Shown: piece after piece, positions 26,634-35,717 of the stretch
Numbering within the stretch: position 1 is the stretch's first letter
How the letters are laid out: every line of letters begins with the position of its first letter
DNA from: Myxococcus guangdongensis
GTDB lineage: Bacteria; Myxococcota; Myxococcia; Myxococcales; Myxococcaceae
Length of the DNA stretch: 64,000 nt
Direction of reading: 5' to 3'
Assembly: GCF_024198255.1 (NCBI RefSeq)
Contig: NZ_JAJVKW010000017.1
Coordinates: forward strand, 162,750-226,749
The notes under the pieces: generated by a model
Databases searched by the model: none
What the model was told of the DNA's origin: nothing
The model's input: only the letters and a program-made list of their open reading frames with translations
Program-made: the position numbers and the translations under genes

Positions 26634-27569
26634 ATGTCCGACGCCACGCCCCTGTCCCGCCTCACCGCCGCGCTCGCCGGCACCGTCTTCGGTCAGCCCC
26701 GCGTGCTCGCGGACCTGGTGACGGCCTTCCTGGCGCGCGGCCACGTGCTGCTGGAGGGTGTGCCCGGCGTGGCCAAGACGCTCACCGCGCGCAGCATGGC
26801 GGGCGCGCTGGGACTGCTCTTCACGCGCATCCAGTTCACCCCGGACCTGATGCCCGCGGACATCCTGGGCACCAACGTCTTCCAGCCGCAGGACAACGCC
26901 TTCCGCCTGGTGAAGGGCCCCATCTTCACGGAGGTGCTGGTGGCGGACGAAATCAACCGCACGCCGCCCAAGGCCCAGGCCGCGCTCCTGGAGGCCATGG
27001 AGGAGCGCCAGGTCACCATCGACGGCGTCACCCACCCGCTGCCGCCGCACTTCTTCGTCGTCGCCACGCAGAACCCGCTGGAGCTCGAGGGCACCTATCC
27101 CCTGCCCGAGGCACAGCTGGACCGCTTCCTCATGCGCGTGCGCGTGGGCTACCCGGACTCGGACGCGGAGACGACCATGCTGCGCGCCTTCCACCAGCGT
27201 GAAGGACGCGTGCCCTCCGTCGAGCGCGTGCTGGACGCGCCCACCCTCCTGGAGCTGCAGGCCCGCGCGGCCCGCGTCACCTGCGACGACTCCATCCTCC
27301 AGTACGTGGTCGCCGTGGTGCGCGACACGCGCGCCAATCCCCGCGTGCGCCTGGGCGCGAGCCCCCGCGCGGCGCAGGCGCTGCTCGCCGCGTCCAAGGC
27401 CCGCGCGGCGCTGATGGGCAATGACTTCGTCACCCCCGATGACGTCAAGGGCGTGGCCGGCAGCGTCCTCAACCACCGCCTGCTGCTCAAGGCCGAGGCC
27501 GAGGTGGAGGGACTCACCTCCGACGACGTGCTGAAGCAGACACTCGAGCGGGTCCGGGTCCCCCGGTGA
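26634..27569 (+). CDS. MoxR-family AAA+ ATPase
   Basis: A 311-residue ATPase with Walker A GVPGVAKT, Walker B VLVADEINR, the sensor-1 region VVATQNPLELEGTYPLPEAQLDRF and the C-terminal lid domain (AAA_lid_2). MoxR ATPases act as chaperones that load or mature partner complexes, often with a von Willebrand A-type protein encoded next door. It overlaps the DUF58 gene by a GTGA junction, the standard MoxR-DUF58 pairing. Confidence 0.93.
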   Translation: MSDATPLSRLTAALAGTVFGQPRVLADLVTAFLARGHVLLEGVPGVAKTLTARSMAGALGLLFTRIQFTPDLMPADILGTNVFQPQDNAFRLVKGPIFTEVLVADEINRTPPKAQAALLEAMEERQVTIDGVTHPLPPHFFVVATQNPLELEGTYPLPEAQLDRFLMRVRVGYPDSDAETTMLRAFHQREGRVPSVERVLDAPTLLELQARAARVTCDDSILQYVVAVVRDTRANPRVRLGASPRAAQALLAASKARAALMGNDFVTPDDVKGVAGSVLNHRLLLKAEAEVEGLTSDDVLKQTLERVRVPR

Positions 27570-28912
27570 GCCTGGGCCGCCCGGTCCCCACGGGCCTCGC
27601 CGTGGCGCTGCTCGCCGTGGCGCTCGTCCCCGCCGCCCTCTCGGTGGCCAGCCCCACGTTCGGCTGGCTCGCGCTGGCCGTCGACGTGGCGGTGCTCGCG
27701 CTGTGCATCGTGGACTTCCTGCGCGCGCCTCGCGACGGCGACGTCACCGTCACGCGCGTCGTGGAGCCCATCCTCTCCTCCGGCACGCGCAACCCCGTGC
27801 ACCTGGTCCTCGAGCGCCACGACACGGGCACCTCGCCCCTGCGCGTGGAGGTGCGCGATGAGCCGCCCCTCGTCGTCACGAGCCACGACCACCGCCAGTC
27901 CGTCGTGCTGCCGCCCCGAGGCGCCCCCGGCGAGCCCGTGCCGAGGATGACGTACTTCGTCACCCCGCCCTCGCGTGGAGACGCGCGCTTCGGTGATGTG
28001 CACGTGCGGCTGCCCGGCCCGCTAGGCCTGTGCGCGCGGCAGGTCCGCGTGCCCGCGGAGCAGGCGGTGAAAATCTATCCGGACCTCACCGCGCTCTCAC
28101 GCGAGGCGCTGAGCCTGGCGCGCGCCTCGGACGCCCCCTCCGAGCGCACCCTGCGCCGCCGCGCCGCGGAGGGACGCGAGTTCGAGTCGCTGCGCGAGTA
28201 CCGCCCCGGCGACGACTACCGGCACATCGACTGGAAGGCCTCCGCCCGGCACGCCAACACCCTGGTGCGCACGTGGCAACCCGAGCGTCACCAGCCCATG
28301 TTGCTGCTGCTCGACTGCGGCCGACACATGGCCGGCAAGGTTCGCGGCCGGCGCAAGCTGGACCACGCGGTGGACGCGGCGCTGCGGCTGGCGCGCGTGG
28401 GCCTGGACGCGGGGGACGTGGTGGGCGTGATGTCCTTCGCCAGCGACGTGCTCACGTACCTGCCCCCGCGCAAGGGCCACGAGCACCTGCGCCTCATCAC
28501 CGAGTCGCTCTACCGCGCCGAGGCCGCGCTCGAGGAGAGCGACTACGGCCGGGCCTACGACTTCGCCTTCGCCCGACAGACGCGCCGCACGCTGGTGGTG
28601 CTCTTCACGGATTTGGTGGACCCGGACGCCTCCGCGGGCCTGCTCACCCGCACGCTCGCCTTGCGTCCACGGCACCTGCCCGTGGTGGCCTCACTGCTGG
28701 ACGAGGACGTGCGCGACGCGGCCACGCGCGTGCCCGACGAGGCCCAGGACGCATACGCGCGACAGGCCGCCACGCGGCTGGAATCCGAGTTCCGCCGCAC
28801 CGCCACCACCCTGCGCGACGCGGGGGCGTTGGTGGTGCGCGCGCCAGCCCAGGGCTTCGGCGCCGCCGCGCTCAACGTGTACCTGGACGTCAAGTCGCGC
28901 GGGCTGTTGTAG
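27566..28912 (+). CDS. DUF58 (VWA-like) protein, MoxR partner
   Basis: A 448-residue protein. It has two N-terminal hydrophobic segments (about residues 8-28 and 33-50), then a beta-rich domain. The DUF58 core is marked by EFESLREYRPGDDYRHIDWKASAR and a VWA-like section with LLLLDCGRHM, a MIDAS-like site. It starts with GTG overlapping the moxR stop. DUF58 proteins are thought to be membrane-anchored partners of MoxR. The further genes of full moxR clusters (BatA/BatB, transglutaminase-like) are absent here. Confidence 0.9.
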   Translation: MSLGRPVPTGLAVALLAVALVPAALSVASPTFGWLALAVDVAVLALCIVDFLRAPRDGDVTVTRVVEPILSSGTRNPVHLVLERHDTGTSPLRVEVRDEPPLVVTSHDHRQSVVLPPRGAPGEPVPRMTYFVTPPSRGDARFGDVHVRLPGPLGLCARQVRVPAEQAVKIYPDLTALSREALSLARASDAPSERTLRRRAAEGREFESLREYRPGDDYRHIDWKASARHANTLVRTWQPERHQPMLLLLDCGRHMAGKVRGRRKLDHAVDAALRLARVGLDAGDVVGVMSFASDVLTYLPPRKGHEHLRLITESLYRAEAALEESDYGRAYDFAFARQTRRTLVVLFTDLVDPDASAGLLTRTLALRPRHLPVVASLLDEDVRDAATRVPDEAQDAYARQAATRLESEFRRTATTLRDAGALVVRAPAQGFGAAALNVYLDVKSRGLL

Positions 28913-29002
28913 GCCTCGCGAATATGTCCAGCGGAAAGTTCGTGTGGCGTGCACATACGGTGCGCGCGCGCGTCGCTCGCGAAGAAGCATGCCAATCGCG
29001 CG

Positions 29003-29022
29003 GAGGCCGATTTTTCGGCCTC
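29003..29022. other. Tetraloop hairpin upstream of the RapA-like gene
   Basis: GAGGCCGA-TTTT-TCGGCCTC, a perfect eight-pair stem with a four-T loop, 90 bp after the DUF58 stop. The T residues are in the loop, not after the stem, so it is not a classical terminator. A second seven-pair hairpin (29078-29096) lies just before the next start codon. Confidence 0.45.
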
Positions 29023-29113
29023 GGACACGACCCCCTTTACATGAGGGCCTTCGTCAACAAAATGGCGCGTCTCTCTCGCCCGCCCTGTCGGCGGGCCCCC
29101 TGGAACAGCACGG

Positions 29114-31873
29114 ATGGAGACGGTCTTGGCGGAGGTCGCGAGGGGATTGAGGTTGGAAGTCGAGGCGGATGCGGCGGCCATCGCCGCCGGGGCGGGGACC
29201 ACCGAGCCGGTCCAGTCGCTGACCCACTTCCACGAGCGTCTGCTGGCCGAGGAGCTGCTGGCGCGCAGTGGTGACACGCAGCAGCGCCTGGCGGGCGCGT
29301 TGTCCGAAGCGAAGGTGGACCTCAACCCGCATCAGGTCGAGGGCGCCATGTTCGCGCTCGACTCGCTGTCGCGCGGCGGCTGCATGCTGGGCGACGAAGT
29401 GGGCCTGGGGAAGACGATTGAGGCGGGGCTCGTCATCGCCCAGCTGATGGCCGAGGGGAAGACGCGCATCCTCATCCTCGCGCCGGCCACGCTGCGCGCG
29501 CAGTGGAACAGCGAGCTGCGCGAGAAGTTCGACCTGGACAGTGTGCTGGTGGACGGCCGCACCGTGCGGGCCACCGGCAACTGCTTCGACCAGCCCTTCC
29601 CCGTCATCTGCTCGCACCCGTTCGCGGCCAACAAGGCGCACCTGACGTCGGAAATCCAGTGGGACCTCATCGTCATCGACGAGGCCCACCGCCTGCGCAA
29701 CGCCCACCGCGCCAACAACAAGATGGGCCAGGCGCTCAAGGCGTCCCTGGCGGGCAAGCCCAAGCTGCTGCTCACCGCCACCCCGCTCCAGAACGACCTG
29801 ATGGAGCTGTTCGGGCTGATGTCGCTGCTGGACGAGCAGATCCTCGGCCCCGAGCACGCCTTCCGCAGCCGCTACCGCGTGGACGAGGGCGGCGGCATGT
29901 CCGAGGCCGCCGCGGGCGAGCTCAAGGAGCGGCTGGCCCCCGTGGTCCAGCGCACGCTGCGCCGGCAGGTGCGCGAGTACGTCCGCTACACGAATCGCCG
30001 CTCCATCGTGGAAGACTTCACGCCCTCGCCCGAGGAGCACGACCTCTACGAGAAGGTCAGCGAGTACCTGCAGCGCTCGGAGGCCGCGGCGATCGAACCC
30101 GGCAAGAAGACGTTGCTGACGCTGTGCTACCGCAAGCTCCTGGCGTCCTCCACGTACGCCATCGCGCCCACGCTGCGGCGGCTGTCGGACAACCTGGAGA
30201 AGCGCCTGCACGCGGCGAAGCTGGGGCAGCAGGCCCTGGCGATGTTCGAGCCGGAGGAGGCCAAGCAGTTCGTGGAGGAGGGCGAGGAGTGGTCGGATGA
30301 TCCGGCCAAGGCGCCCAACGTCCGCGTGCTGGAGCAGGAGGTCTGGGAGCTGCGGCAGTACGCGGACCTGGCGGACTCCATCAAGGTCAACGCCAAGGGC
30401 GAGGCCCTCAAACGGGGACTGGATCGCACCTTCGCGGTGATGCGCGCGCACAGCTGGCCGGAGAAGGCGCTCATCTTCACCGAGTCCAAGCGCACGCAGC
30501 AGTACCTCTTCAATCTGCTGTCGGACAACGGCTACCGGGGCAAGATTTCGCTGTTGTCCGGGGACATGGCCGGCACGCCCGAAGAGCGGCGCGCGCTGGT
30601 GGATGACTTCCGCAACAAGTCGCAGATCCTCATCTGCACCGAGGCCGGCGCGGAGGGTCTCAACCTCCAATTCTGCAACCTGGTGGTGAACTACGACCTG
30701 CCCTGGAACCCGCAGCGGGTGGAGCAGCGCATCGGCCGCTGCCACCGGTACGGGCAGCAGCGGGACGTGCTGGTCATCAACTTCCTCAACCGCATGAACG
30801 CGGCGGACGCGCGCCTGTTCGAGCTGTTGGAGAAGAAGCTGAACCTCTTCGACGGCGTCTTCGGCGCCTCGGATGAAATCCTGGGCGCGCTGGAGAGCGG
30901 CGTGGACTTCGAGCGCCGCATCCTCGACATCTACCAGGGCTGCCGGAAGGTGGAGGACATCAACGCCGCCTTCGACAAGCTGCGCACGGAGATGGAGTCG
31001 CGCATCAGCAAGCGCATGACGGAGATGCGCTCGGTGGTGCTGGAGCGCTTCGACGGAGACGTCCGCCGCCGCCTGCGGGGCCAGGGCGAGCAGACCAAGG
31101 AGGCCCTCGCGAAGCGGCAGCAGGAGGCGCGCGCGCTCACCAGCTCCGTGCTCGGCAGCCGCACCTCGGGCCGGCTGGAGATCGCCAAGGCCGCCTACGC
31201 CGTCAAGGAGCGCAAGCAGGACGCCGTCAGCTACCTGCAGCTCGACGCCTCGGGGCTCCCGTCGCGGCTGGCGCGGCTGGCTGGCAGCGAGGGCTGGTGG
31301 TTCGCGTACAAGTTCGAGACGACGGGCCTCAAGCCCGAGGAGAAGCTGGTCCACCTGGTGCTGGTGAAGGACCGCGAGGGCAACTTCCGCGCCCTGCCCC
31401 TCCAGGACGGCGCGCACTTCGTGAAGCTGTCCGCCAAGGACGAGAAGCGCCGCCAGCCCGCACCCGTGTCCGTGCAGCTGATGCAGGAGCAGGCGCTGGT
31501 GGCCGCGAAGGACGAGATCGTCCGCGCCGCCGAGCGCCGCAACGCGCTGGAGCTGGACAAGGCCAAGGAGCGCGCGGACCGCTACGTCGAGGACTGCCTC
31601 ATGGAGTCCCGCGAAGGCGTGGAGGCCGCGCGCCAGCAGTGGATCGACGCGCGCAAGCAGGTCACCACGGTGGAGGACGTCGCGGAGCGCGCCAAGGCCC
31701 GGGCGAACTCGGATCGGATGGAGCGCGAGTACCGCCGCAAGCTGTCCTCGCTGCGCAACGAGGAGGAGAAGCGCTATGCCTCCAAGGACCGTCAGCTCGC
31801 CGAGCTCGCCCAGAAGGCGAAGGTGGCGGAGAAGCGCGCGCTCATCGCCTCCGCCTACTTCTGGCTGTCCTGA
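29114..31873 (+). CDS. RapA/HepA-like SNF2 helicase
   Basis: A 919-residue SWI2/SNF2 ATPase. Helicase motifs in order: I GDEVGLGKTIEAG (about residue 93), Ia LILAPATL, II VIDEAHRLRN, III LLTATPLQND, V ICTEAGAEGLNLQ and VI QRIGRCHRYGQQ. The C-terminal third is charged and coiled-coil-like. RapA recycles RNA polymerase by remodelling it after termination. The N-terminal Tudor-like domains of enterobacterial RapA are missing or very short, so it is better called RapA-like. No ribosome site is visible; a hairpin sits 17 bases before the ATG. Its stop lies inside the convergent smr gene. Confidence 0.88.
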   Translation: METVLAEVARGLRLEVEADAAAIAAGAGTTEPVQSLTHFHERLLAEELLARSGDTQQRLAGALSEAKVDLNPHQVEGAMFALDSLSRGGCMLGDEVGLGKTIEAGLVIAQLMAEGKTRILILAPATLRAQWNSELREKFDLDSVLVDGRTVRATGNCFDQPFPVICSHPFAANKAHLTSEIQWDLIVIDEAHRLRNAHRANNKMGQALKASLAGKPKLLLTATPLQNDLMELFGLMSLLDEQILGPEHAFRSRYRVDEGGGMSEAAAGELKERLAPVVQRTLRRQVREYVRYTNRRSIVEDFTPSPEEHDLYEKVSEYLQRSEAAAIEPGKKTLLTLCYRKLLASSTYAIAPTLRRLSDNLEKRLHAAKLGQQALAMFEPEEAKQFVEEGEEWSDDPAKAPNVRVLEQEVWELRQYADLADSIKVNAKGEALKRGLDRTFAVMRAHSWPEKALIFTESKRTQQYLFNLLSDNGYRGKISLLSGDMAGTPEERRALVDDFRNKSQILICTEAGAEGLNLQFCNLVVNYDLPWNPQRVEQRIGRCHRYGQQRDVLVINFLNRMNAADARLFELLEKKLNLFDGVFGASDEILGALESGVDFERRILDIYQGCRKVEDINAAFDKLRTEMESRISKRMTEMRSVVLERFDGDVRRRLRGQGEQTKEALAKRQQEARALTSSVLGSRTSGRLEIAKAAYAVKERKQDAVSYLQLDASGLPSRLARLAGSEGWWFAYKFETTGLKPEEKLVHLVLVKDREGNFRALPLQDGAHFVKLSAKDEKRRQPAPVSVQLMQEQALVAAKDEIVRAAERRNALELDKAKERADRYVEDCLMESREGVEAARQQWIDARKQVTTVEDVAERAKARANSDRMEREYRRKLSSLRNEEEKRYASKDRQLAELAQKAKVAEKRALIASAYFWLS

Positions 31874-32226
31874 GCCTCTGGCGGCTTGAGCCGCACCCAC
31901 GTCGCGCCCCAGCCCCCGTCGAACTCGGAGGCGGGGCGGAACGACTCCACCTCCTCCAGCGTCGGTAGCAGGGTGTGCACCGTGCGACGCAGCGCGCCGG
32001 TGCCCTTGCCGTGGATGATGCGCACATCGAGCAGCCCCTTCTGGCGGCAGGCCCAGAGGTACTCGATGACGAGGGGCTTCACCTCGCGAGGCTGAAAGAA
32101 ATGCAGGTCGAGGGTGCCGTCGATGGGCAGCTCGACGACCTCGTCATCAGGGGGCGGGGGTTCCGGCCCCTCCGGTGGGAGCGAGGGCTCGTTTGCTGGC
32201 AGCGGGGGCAGGCGACGCGGGCTCAT
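31855..32226 (-). CDS. Smr-domain protein
   Basis: A 123-residue protein with a Pro-rich N terminus and a single Smr domain: LDLHFFQPRE and IIHGKGTGALRRTV (the HGKGTG loop). Smr domains from MutS2-like proteins nick DNA or RNA; stand-alone short forms have unknown substrates. Its 3' end overlaps the 3' end of the RapA-like gene by 19 bases in convergent orientation. Confidence 0.85.
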   Translation of the reverse strand: MSPRRLPPLPANEPSLPPEGPEPPPPDDEVVELPIDGTLDLHFFQPREVKPLVIEYLWACRQKGLLDVRIIHGKGTGALRRTVHTLLPTLEEVESFRPASEFDGGWGATWVRLKPPEAQDSQK

Positions 32227-32461
32227 TCGTCCACTCTCCTGACTCGCGCTTCTTCTGCTGGGCTTCCAGCCGCCGCCTCTCGCGAGCGGCGTTGAACTGC
32301 TCGGATACGGAGGTCAGCTCGTTCTTCAGGGCCGAGAGGTGTCTGGAAACGTCCTCGTCCTCGGCCACGCTGCGGTGTGCGTCCGCGCGCTTCTCCCGCG
32401 CGCCAGCGCCACCGGCTGTCGTCATCTGGACCATCAGTGCGGCGAGCAGGACGGACTTCAT
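32147..32461 (-). CDS. Small exported hypothetical protein
   Basis: A 104-residue protein. The signal peptide (MKSVLLAALMVQMTTAGGAGA) is followed by an alpha-helical charged segment (residues about 40-80, heptad-like: LSALKNELTSVSEQFNAARERRR) and a Pro/Ala tail. The last 80 bases overlap the start of the smr gene in another frame. Function unknown. The signal peptide and helix make it a believable gene despite the overlap; the ATG at 32461 is the only start that gives a signal peptide. Confidence 0.6.
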   Translation of the reverse strand: MKSVLLAALMVQMTTAGGAGAREKRADAHRSVAEDEDVSRHLSALKNELTSVSEQFNAARERRRLEAQQKKRESGEWTNEPASPAPAASKRALAPTGGAGTPAP

Positions 32462-32505
32462 GCCCCATGAGGTAAGCAAGAGGCGTGCTCGGTGGCAAGC
32501 CCCGT

Positions 32506-33561
32506 TCATGAAGCGACGCTTCGCTGGTCCCCCTCCTTGGCCGTCCCCGTGACGATACGTTCCGCCAGTTTGATGGCGGACAGTGGCGCACTTCCCTCGG
32601 CCTTGTTGTTGATGGTGACGAAGACGGAACGCTCGCGACGCAGGGCCGCCAGACACGCGCGCGCGAGCAAGTCGCGGGTGGGGACGTCCTCATCCACCAG
32701 CCGGTTGAAGGGCGCGTAGCGGGCGCGAGCCTCCTCGTAGCCGAGGTTCGGAGGCAGCATCCACCGCACCACCAGCGCGCGGGCGTCGAGCGCTCGGGTG
32801 CGCCTGGCCTGGATGCCCAAGGAGGGCATGTGGGCCCAGACCGCGAGCACGGGACAGGCGCCCACGTCCGCCAGGGCCTGCGCGAAGCCCTCCGTCATCA
32901 GCTCCTCGTTGCGGACCTCCACCGCGTAGAGCGGGCCCTTGGGGAGCGCGGAGAGGAACGCGTGGAGTCGCTCCACGAAGCGCGCGGTGCCACCGAGGCC
33001 CTGTGGGTCCTGGGGTGGGAATTGGAAGACGAGCGGGCCGCCCTTGTCGCCCAGGCCCTCGACGAAGGGACGCACCACATGCTCCTCGGCGTAGGCGGCG
33101 TGGAGGAAGCGCTCGTTGAGCTGTCCGCGGTGCGCGCCGTAGCGCTCGTGCACGGGGAATCGGGCCAGGGTGCAGACCTCGTGCGCCTTCACGAGGAAGC
33201 GGAAGTCGGCGGGCACCTGCTCGGCGTACTCGGCGAAGGCCTCGGAGGAGATGGGCCCGTAGAAGGTCCGGTCGATGCCCACGGTGCGCAGTACGGGGTG
33301 GCGCGCGTACGCGGACAGGCCTTCGCGCGCGAGCTGGGACGCGGAGGCCTCATGGTCGTAGACGAGGCCGGACCAGCCGGGGAAGGTCCACGACGAGGTG
33401 CCCAGGAAGACGCCGGTGGGGAGCTGCTGGCCGAGGGACGCGAGCGACTCCTGCACCGGCGCGGGCTCCACCGGCTGGCTCCGACTCCGCGCGCGCGAGG
33501 GTGCCTCGGCGGGCGCGCCGGTGAAGAGGTCGAGCTGGGAAGGTCCACGCTGAGGGGCCAT
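32506..33561 (-). CDS. DUF72 family protein
   Basis: A 351-residue protein. After about 50 variable residues come GVFLGTSSWTFPGWSGLVY and LRTVGIDRTFYGP, then DFRFLVKAHE, VFQFPPQ and YAVEVRNEEL. This is the DUF72 TIM-barrel family (YecE-like), whose biochemical role is unknown. It stands alone, 132 bp from the response-regulator gene and 44 bp before the small exported protein gene on the same strand. Confidence 0.9.
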   Translation of the reverse strand: MAPQRGPSQLDLFTGAPAEAPSRARSRSQPVEPAPVQESLASLGQQLPTGVFLGTSSWTFPGWSGLVYDHEASASQLAREGLSAYARHPVLRTVGIDRTFYGPISSEAFAEYAEQVPADFRFLVKAHEVCTLARFPVHERYGAHRGQLNERFLHAAYAEEHVVRPFVEGLGDKGGPLVFQFPPQDPQGLGGTARFVERLHAFLSALPKGPLYAVEVRNEELMTEGFAQALADVGACPVLAVWAHMPSLGIQARRTRALDARALVVRWMLPPNLGYEEARARYAPFNRLVDEDVPTRDLLARACLAALRRERSVFVTINNKAEGSAPLSAIKLAERIVTGTAKEGDQRSVAS

Positions 33562-33693
33562 CGGCGTCTCCTACGTCCTGCGTCCCGTGGACCCGTGACG
33601 GCGGGCCGCACGCCCAGCGCACATAACGCCGGACTCCACGGGATTCAGGAGGTTGCCTCAGAACAGGGGGACTCCCCAAGGGGGATGTCCGTC

Positions 33694-34335
33694 CTACAGG
33701 CAGCCGAGCTCCATGGCTCTGAGCACCGCGCGCGTCCTGTCTCGCACGCCCAGCTTCGACAGGATGCTGGAGGTCTGGTTCTTGACGGTCCCCTCCGCCG
33801 TTCCGAGCGCCTGGGCAATCTCGCGGTTGCTCAGTCCCCGGGCGATGAGGCGCAGCACCTCGACCTCGCGGCGAGTGAGTCCCTCGGGCAGCTCTGCGTG
33901 GGGGAAGTCCCGACCCAGGTCCACGAGTCCGCGCGCGACGCGCTCCGCGACGCCAGGAGGCAGCAGCGTCTCACCAGCGTGGACGCGGCGGATGGCGTCC
34001 GCGAGTTCCTCGAGCGAGACGTCCTTGAGGAGGAAGCCCTGCACGCCCGCGCGCAGTGCCTCGACGATGGCGGCGTCCTCATCGAAGGTGGTGAGCAGCA
34101 CCACGCGGCGGTTCACCGGCTCCTGGCGCAGGCGCCTGAGGGCTTCGAGTCCCGTCATGCGCGGCATGCGCACGTCCATCAACACCACGTCCGGGTTCAG
34201 CTCGGCGACCTTGGCCAGCGCGTCCTCGCCGTCCACCGCCTCGCCCACGACGCGGAGGTCCGGCGTGAGCTCCAGCAGGCTGCGCAGCCCCTGACGTACC
34301 AGCGCATGGTCATCCACCAGGACCAGACGAATCAT
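33694..34335 (-). CDS. NarL/LuxR-family response regulator
   Basis: A 213-residue protein. The receiver domain (1-120) has DDH at the acidic pocket, the phospho-acceptor Asp in VVLMDVRMP and Lys in FLLKDVS. The C-terminal LuxR helix-turn-helix reads LTRREVEVLRLIARGLSNREIAQALG. It pairs with the histidine kinase encoded 187 bp upstream. An imperfect 120-bp direct duplication fills the gap between the two. The DNA site it binds may be the large dyad at 35718-35764. Confidence 0.94.
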   Translation of the reverse strand: MIRLVLVDDHALVRQGLRSLLELTPDLRVVGEAVDGEDALAKVAELNPDVVLMDVRMPRMTGLEALRRLRQEPVNRRVVLLTTFDEDAAIVEALRAGVQGFLLKDVSLEELADAIRRVHAGETLLPPGVAERVARGLVDLGRDFPHAELPEGLTRREVEVLRLIARGLSNREIAQALGTAEGTVKNQTSSILSKLGVRDRTRAVLRAMELGCL

Positions 34336-34349
34336 CCGCGCGTCCTCCG

Positions 34350-34572
34350 CTCGACGCAGTCACGACTCCCGCTCGGATGCGCGCACCGAAAGATGACGGG
34401 ACTCCTGACAGCTCCGCACCGCGCGCCTCGGGCAACCAAGGCTGCAGCTGCATCTTCGCTCTTCCTCCCCATGACGCTGTCACGGCTCTTCATCGGATGC
34501 GCGCGACTCGGGAGGAAGGGACTCATGAGAGCTCCGCACCGCGCACCGCCGGCAGCCAGGCATTCAGCTCCC
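34350..34572. repeat. Imperfect tandem duplication, period 120 bp
   Basis: Bases 34350-34452 repeat at 34470-34572 with a shift of exactly 120 bp and roughly three quarters identity over the best 90 bases. The core GCTCCGCACCGCGC and the run TCGGATGCGCGC are identical. The second copy contains the last codons and stop of the histidine kinase gene; the first lies in the untranslated gap just before the response-regulator start. Confidence 0.7.
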
Positions 34573-35683
34573 ATCCCTGCCCCTCTTCTGCGCGCCACTC
34601 CACGTGCCCTCCCAGTCGGGTGAAGCGCTCACGCATCCCGGTCAGCCCCGCGCCCGGCGTTGGAGCACGAGCGCCGTGCCCGTCATCCCGCGTGGTGACG
34701 CGGACACCCCCGCCCGCTTCCGGCGCGATGCGCACCCAGAGCTGCGTCGCTCGAGCATGCCGCAGCGTGTTCGTGAGGACCTCCTGGACACAACGGATGA
34801 GCGAGTGCGTCGCCTCCGGTGAATCGAGCGCCAGTGACTCCGGCACATCCAGATGCACGGTGAGCCCCGGAGTGCTTCGCGCGAGTTCTCGAAGCGTTGC
34901 AAGCAACGGCTCGGGCGACTCCCTCAACGCGGACACCGACTGGCGCACCTCCGAGAGCAACGTGCGTGAGGCCTCTCGGGCACGGCGCAGATGCTCGGCC
35001 GCGGCCGGGTCCTTCACCGTGTGCACGGCGGCCTCCAGGTTCAGCGACAGCGCGGTGAGGTGATGCCCCAAAGAATCATGAAGCTCACGCGCGATGCGCA
35101 GTCGTTCCCCTTCCCGCTCCCGCGCGGCGAGCAGCACCTGCGTGGCTTGGAGCTCCACGTTGAGCCGGGCCAGCTCGGCGCGGGCCTTCGCCTCGCGGAC
35201 CATGACGACAGCCGAGCCCAGCGTGAATCCCTGGAACCCGACGAAGATGAGCGTCTGGAGCAGCGCGCGCTCCAACGGGTAGATGACGAGGAAGACGCCC
35301 AGCATCGCCACCGACTGCACGAGGACCCAGACCGTCGCGCGCCGCTGGGACATCATCTCGGGAGCCTGTCCCGCGATGATGGCGAGCAACGCGCCCTCCA
35401 CGCCCGTACCTCCCGTGGCGATGACGACGAGCGCCGCCACGGTCTGCACGGCCATCAGCACCGGGCCGCCTTGCCCCCGAGAGCGAGCACTTCGCCAGTA
35501 CCCCACGCCGAACGCGAGGAACCCGAGGAACCACGTCAGCACTCGCGGCGAGGCGAGCACCGAGGGGCGCCGGAGAATCTCCTCGCAGTAGGAGGAGCCG
35601 ACCACGGCCCACGTGAGCAGCCCGGCCACGAGCAACAACCGATGGACCGATGCCGACTTGCGCGTGTGGTGCTTCGAAGCCAT
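34523..35683 (-). CDS. DesK/NarX-type sensor histidine kinase
   Basis: A 386-residue kinase. Five to six N-terminal membrane helices (about residues 12-160) have short loops and no large sensor domain. A HisKA_3 dimerisation helix follows with the phospho-acceptor in RELHDSLGHHLTALSLN. The ATPase domain has an N-box in VQEVLTNTLRHA and GAGLTGMRERFTRLGG. This architecture senses membrane state or small ligands and phosphorylates LuxR-type regulators; the regulator gene follows directly. It is divergent from a membrane-protein gene across a large inverted repeat. Confidence 0.93.
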   Translation of the reverse strand: MASKHHTRKSASVHRLLLVAGLLTWAVVGSSYCEEILRRPSVLASPRVLTWFLGFLAFGVGYWRSARSRGQGGPVLMAVQTVAALVVIATGGTGVEGALLAIIAGQAPEMMSQRRATVWVLVQSVAMLGVFLVIYPLERALLQTLIFVGFQGFTLGSAVVMVREAKARAELARLNVELQATQVLLAAREREGERLRIARELHDSLGHHLTALSLNLEAAVHTVKDPAAAEHLRRAREASRTLLSEVRQSVSALRESPEPLLATLRELARSTPGLTVHLDVPESLALDSPEATHSLIRCVQEVLTNTLRHARATQLWVRIAPEAGGGVRVTTRDDGHGARAPTPGAGLTGMRERFTRLGGHVEWRAEEGQGWELNAWLPAVRGAELS

Positions 35684-35717
35684 GGAGGGGCAGCATAGGG
35701 CCTCCCTTTCCGGGGGG

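Noticed and set aside
34332..34598. An 88-codon minus-strand frame spanning the 120-bp duplication
   Set aside because: It exists only because the repeat is close to a multiple of three; the repeated peptide has no other support and overlaps the kinase gene in another frame.
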